13,823 nucleotides of DNA from CAZEFK01 sp964511405 (GTDB taxonomy: Bacteria; Pseudomonadota; Alphaproteobacteria; Elsterales; Elsteraceae): the NCBI GenBank assembly GCA_964511405.1, contig CAZEFK010000192.1, positions 1 to 13,823 on the forward strand. Reading direction: 5' to 3'. Below the pieces are notes generated by a model that saw nothing but the letters and a program-made list of their open reading frames with translations, ran no database searches and had not been told where the DNA came from. Made by a program: the position numbers and the translations under genes. This document shows positions 12,453-13,823 of this stretch, piece by piece; positions within the stretch are counted from its first letter, which is position 1; every line of letters starts with the position of its first letter.

Positions 12453-13365
12453 TATCGCGCCCGTGTCGGAAACGGTTTCCGGTCGGCGCGTCGCGGTCGC
12501 CGGCAGCCTGTGGGGGCTGCTCGGCGTCCTGGCCTTTTCGCTCACCCTGCCGGCGACCCGGCTGGCCGTGGCGGACCTGGACAGCTGGGCGGTCGGGCTT
12601 GGCCGCGCCGTGGTCGCCGGGGCGCTGGCGGTGCTGCTGCTGGCCCTCCGCCGCCAGCCGCTGCCGCCGCGCGCCCTGTGGCCGCGCCTGGCGGTCGTGG
12701 CGTCAGGCGTCGTGGTCGGCTTCCCGATGTTCAGCGCGCTGGCCCTGGTTGCGGTTCCGGCCAATCACGGCGCCGTCATCGTCGGGCTGCTGCCGGCCGC
12801 CACTGCGGTCATGGCCGTGCTGCGCAGCGGCGAGCGGCCGTCGTTCGGGTTCTGGATGGCCTGCCTCGGCGGCGTCGCCGCCGTGCTCGCCTTCGCCGCC
12901 ATGCAGGGCGCCGGCCGGCCGCAGCCCGCCGACGGCCTGATCCTGGTCGCGGTGCTGCTGGGCGCCCTCGGCTACGCCGAAGGCGGCGCCCTGGCCCGGC
13001 GCCTGGGCGGCTGGCAGGTGATCTGCTGGGCGCTGGTGCTGGCCTTGCCGGTGCTGGTGCCGGTGGTGGCGCTACGCGCTGCCCGGTTCGGCATCGTCCT
13101 GCACGGTGGAGTTGGCTGGGCGGCCTGGGCCGGCTTCGGCTATGTGTCGGTGGTCAGCATGTTCCTGGGCTTCTTCGCTTGGTACCGCGGCCTGGCGCTG
13201 GGCGGCATCGCCCGCGTCGGCCAGGTCCAGCTGCTGCAGCCCCTGCTGACGCTGGGCTGGTCGGCCTTGCTCCTGGGCGAGTCGGTCACGCCGGCGACCG
13301 TGGCGGCGGCCGCGGCGGTGCTGGGGGCGGTGGCCGCGGGCCAGCGCCTGCGCTCGACCGCTTGA
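12433..13365 (+). CDS. EamA/DMT-family transporter
   Basis: A 310-residue inner-membrane protein of the drug/metabolite transporter superfamily with about ten hydrophobic segments in two EamA repeats. Repeat one begins at GSLWGLLGVLAFSLTLPATRLAV (about 25-47) and includes the LGRAVVAG helix, VVVGFPMFSALALVAVPANHGAVIVGLLPAATAVMAV. Repeat two runs from about 165 to the end, with GFGYVSVVSMFLGFFAWYRGLALG and LLQPLLTLGWSALLLGE, the usual last-repeat signature. These proteins export or exchange small metabolites such as amino acids. The divergent MocR regulator suggests an amino-type substrate, as inference only. ATG 12433 shares two bases with the MocR ATG and has no Shine-Dalgarno; GTG 12463 would still keep the first helix whole. 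Confidence 0.92.
   Translation: MTIDSNAIAPVSETVSGRRVAVAGSLWGLLGVLAFSLTLPATRLAVADLDSWAVGLGRAVVAGALAVLLLALRRQPLPPRALWPRLAVVASGVVVGFPMFSALALVAVPANHGAVIVGLLPAATAVMAVLRSGERPSFGFWMACLGGVAAVLAFAAMQGAGRPQPADGLILVAVLLGALGYAEGGALARRLGGWQVICWALVLALPVLVPVVALRAARFGIVLHGGVGWAAWAGFGYVSVVSMFLGFFAWYRGLALGGIARVGQVQLLQPLLTLGWSALLLGESVTPATVAAAAAVLGAVAAGQRLRSTA
12442..12456. promoter_or_regulatory. GATAG-N5-CTATC dyad at the MocR promoter
   Basis: GATAG (12442-12446) and CTATC (12452-12456) are perfect reverse complements with 5 bases between. The dyad overlaps a minus-strand TACTAT (-10-like, complement of 12443-12448) placed 8 bases before the MocR ATG, as expected for autorepression. Confidence 0.35.
12467..12481. 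promoter_or_regulatory. 15-bp perfect palindrome CGGAAAC-G-GTTTCCG
   Basis: Seven-base perfect arms (12467-12473 and 12475-12481) around one G, located upstream of MocR and within codons 12-17 of the transporter frame if that starts at 12433. If the transporter instead starts at GTG 12463 it still overlaps coding sequence. It sits where a MocR -35 element would be. Confidence 0.35.
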
Positions 13366-13395
13366 TTGAAGTTTAGGCAATTGCTCTCGGATTGT

Positions 13396-13426
13396 GCAGC
13401 CGCCTCATCGGACCGGGAGCGGCTGC
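13396..13426. promoter_or_regulatory. 8-bp inverted repeat between the transporter gene and urtA
   Basis: GCAGCCGC (13396-13403) and GCGGCTGC (13419-13426) are perfect reverse complements with 15 bases between, 30 bases after the transporter stop and centred about 66 bases before the predicted urtA transcription start. It may be the transporter's terminator or an activator site. It does not match the GCAC...GTGC core I would expect for NtrC. Confidence 0.35.
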
Positions 13427-13449
13427 TCGATGGCTGGGCAGGTCGATCC

Positions 13450-13466
13450 CTGGCCCGCTTCTTGCG
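13450..13466 (+). promoter_or_regulatory. Sigma-54 promoter of urtA
   Basis: CTGGCCCG (13450-13457), four bases, then TTGCG (13462-13466) matches the YTGGCACG-N4-TTGCW consensus, with the GG and GC dinucleotides exactly 12 bases apart. Predicted transcription start is near 13477, leaving a 52-base leader with AGGAGG at 13513-13518 before the urtA ATG. Nitrogen-limitation control through NtrC is what is known for urea uptake in proteobacteria; the activator site itself is not evident. Confidence 0.65.
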
Positions 13467-13528
13467 CATGCCTCCCATGCGTTGCGCGATCGCGCCGCGT
13501 CCCCCTGTTTCGAGGAGGCACTCGACCG

Positions 13529-13823
13529 ATGACCCTGTTCTCCCGCAGCCGTCCCTGGCGGCGGCTCGCCGCGGCCGGCGCCGTCGCGCTGGGCCTTGGC
13601 GCCGCCGGGCACCCGGCCCTGGCTGCCGACGACACCATCAAGGTGGGGGTCCTGCACTCCCTGTCCGGCACCATGGCGATCAGCGAGTCGGTCCTGAAGG
13701 ACACGGTCCTGATGATGATCGACGACGTCAACAAGAAGGGCGGGCTGCTGGGCAAGAAGCTGGAGGCCGTCGTGGTCGATCCGGCCTCGAACTGGCCGCT
13801 GTTCGCCGAGAAGGCGCGCGAGC
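13529..13823 (+). CDS. urtA: Urea ABC transporter substrate-binding protein, N-terminal part (3' end outside window)
   Basis: The first 98 codons of a periplasmic binding protein for the high-affinity urea ABC importer. Residues 1-32 are a signal peptide: basic MTLFSRSRPWRR, a hydrophobic LAAAGAVALGLGAAG core, and the ALA-A cleavage site after residue 32. The mature start DDTIKVGVLHSLSGTMAIS and KDTVLMMIDDVNKKGG, then VVVDPASNWPLFAEKARE, are characteristic of UrtA and separate it from general branched-chain amino acid binding proteins; the related short-chain amide binder FmdD is the main alternative. AGGAGG (13513-13518) lies 10 bases before ATG 13529. The gene follows a sigma-54 promoter, so it is probably the first gene of a urtABCDE operon continuing to the right. 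Confidence 0.9.
   Translation, partial: MTLFSRSRPWRRLAAAGAVALGLGAAGHPALAADDTIKVGVLHSLSGTMAISESVLKDTVLMMIDDVNKKGGLLGKKLEAVVVDPASNWPLFAEKARE

Noticed and set aside
1..13823. CRISPR arrays, tRNA or rRNA genes, transposases, phage integration sites
   Set aside because: None was seen: no regularly spaced repeats, no cloverleaf-like or rRNA-like sequence, and no transposase or integrase motifs in any frame.

Overview
The window is GC-rich bacterial chromosome, dense with genes on both strands. Its protein content is a PaaK-type ligase, a soluble globin-type chemotaxis transducer, class III cyclases, Cache/PAS histidine kinases, an MpaB/DUF2236 protein, a SEC-C protein and a UrtA with a sigma-54 promoter. 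This points to an alphaproteobacterium, probably in or near the Rhodospirillales. The assignment is inferred from protein style; there is no rRNA in the window.

Left part (1-4165): the 3' end of phenylacetate-CoA ligase (paaK); a small CxxC/His protein preceded by a 21-bp dyad; a convergent DJ-1/PfpI protein; then, divergent from it, a cytoplasmic globin-domain chemoreceptor whose proximal haem histidine appears to be leucine; then a cyclopropane fatty acid synthase in which a catalytic-site histidine appears to be arginine.

Middle part (4184-8393): a class III nucleotide cyclase with unusual substrate-specifying residues is divergent from a membrane histidine kinase. The kinase carries a periplasmic sensor and a LOV-like PAS domain without the photoactive cysteine. 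A gene-poor stretch of about 650 bp follows. It holds a hairpin, a SEC-C gene broken by two mutually compensating frameshifts, and a broken small membrane ORF.

Right part (8394-13823): an MpaB-family (DUF2236) oxygenase runs head-on, with no spacer, into an enolase-superfamily (mandelate racemase subgroup) enzyme. That enzyme lies 23 nt downstream of a single-domain response regulator. A REP-like hairpin nested inside a longer inverted repeat fills the gap to a MocR-type (GntR/aminotransferase) regulator. The regulator is divergent from an EamA-family transporter; their start codons overlap by two bases and are surrounded by dyads, suggesting leaderless, autoregulated transcription. The window ends in the 5' part of urtA (urea ABC transporter binding protein), behind a near-consensus sigma-54 promoter.

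The window does not read as one pathway. Its theme is signal reception: chemoreceptor, cyclase, histidine kinase, response regulator and MocR sensor. In several of these a residue that defines the ligand or cofactor in the parent family has been replaced. No CRISPR array, tRNA, rRNA, transposase or phage gene was seen.
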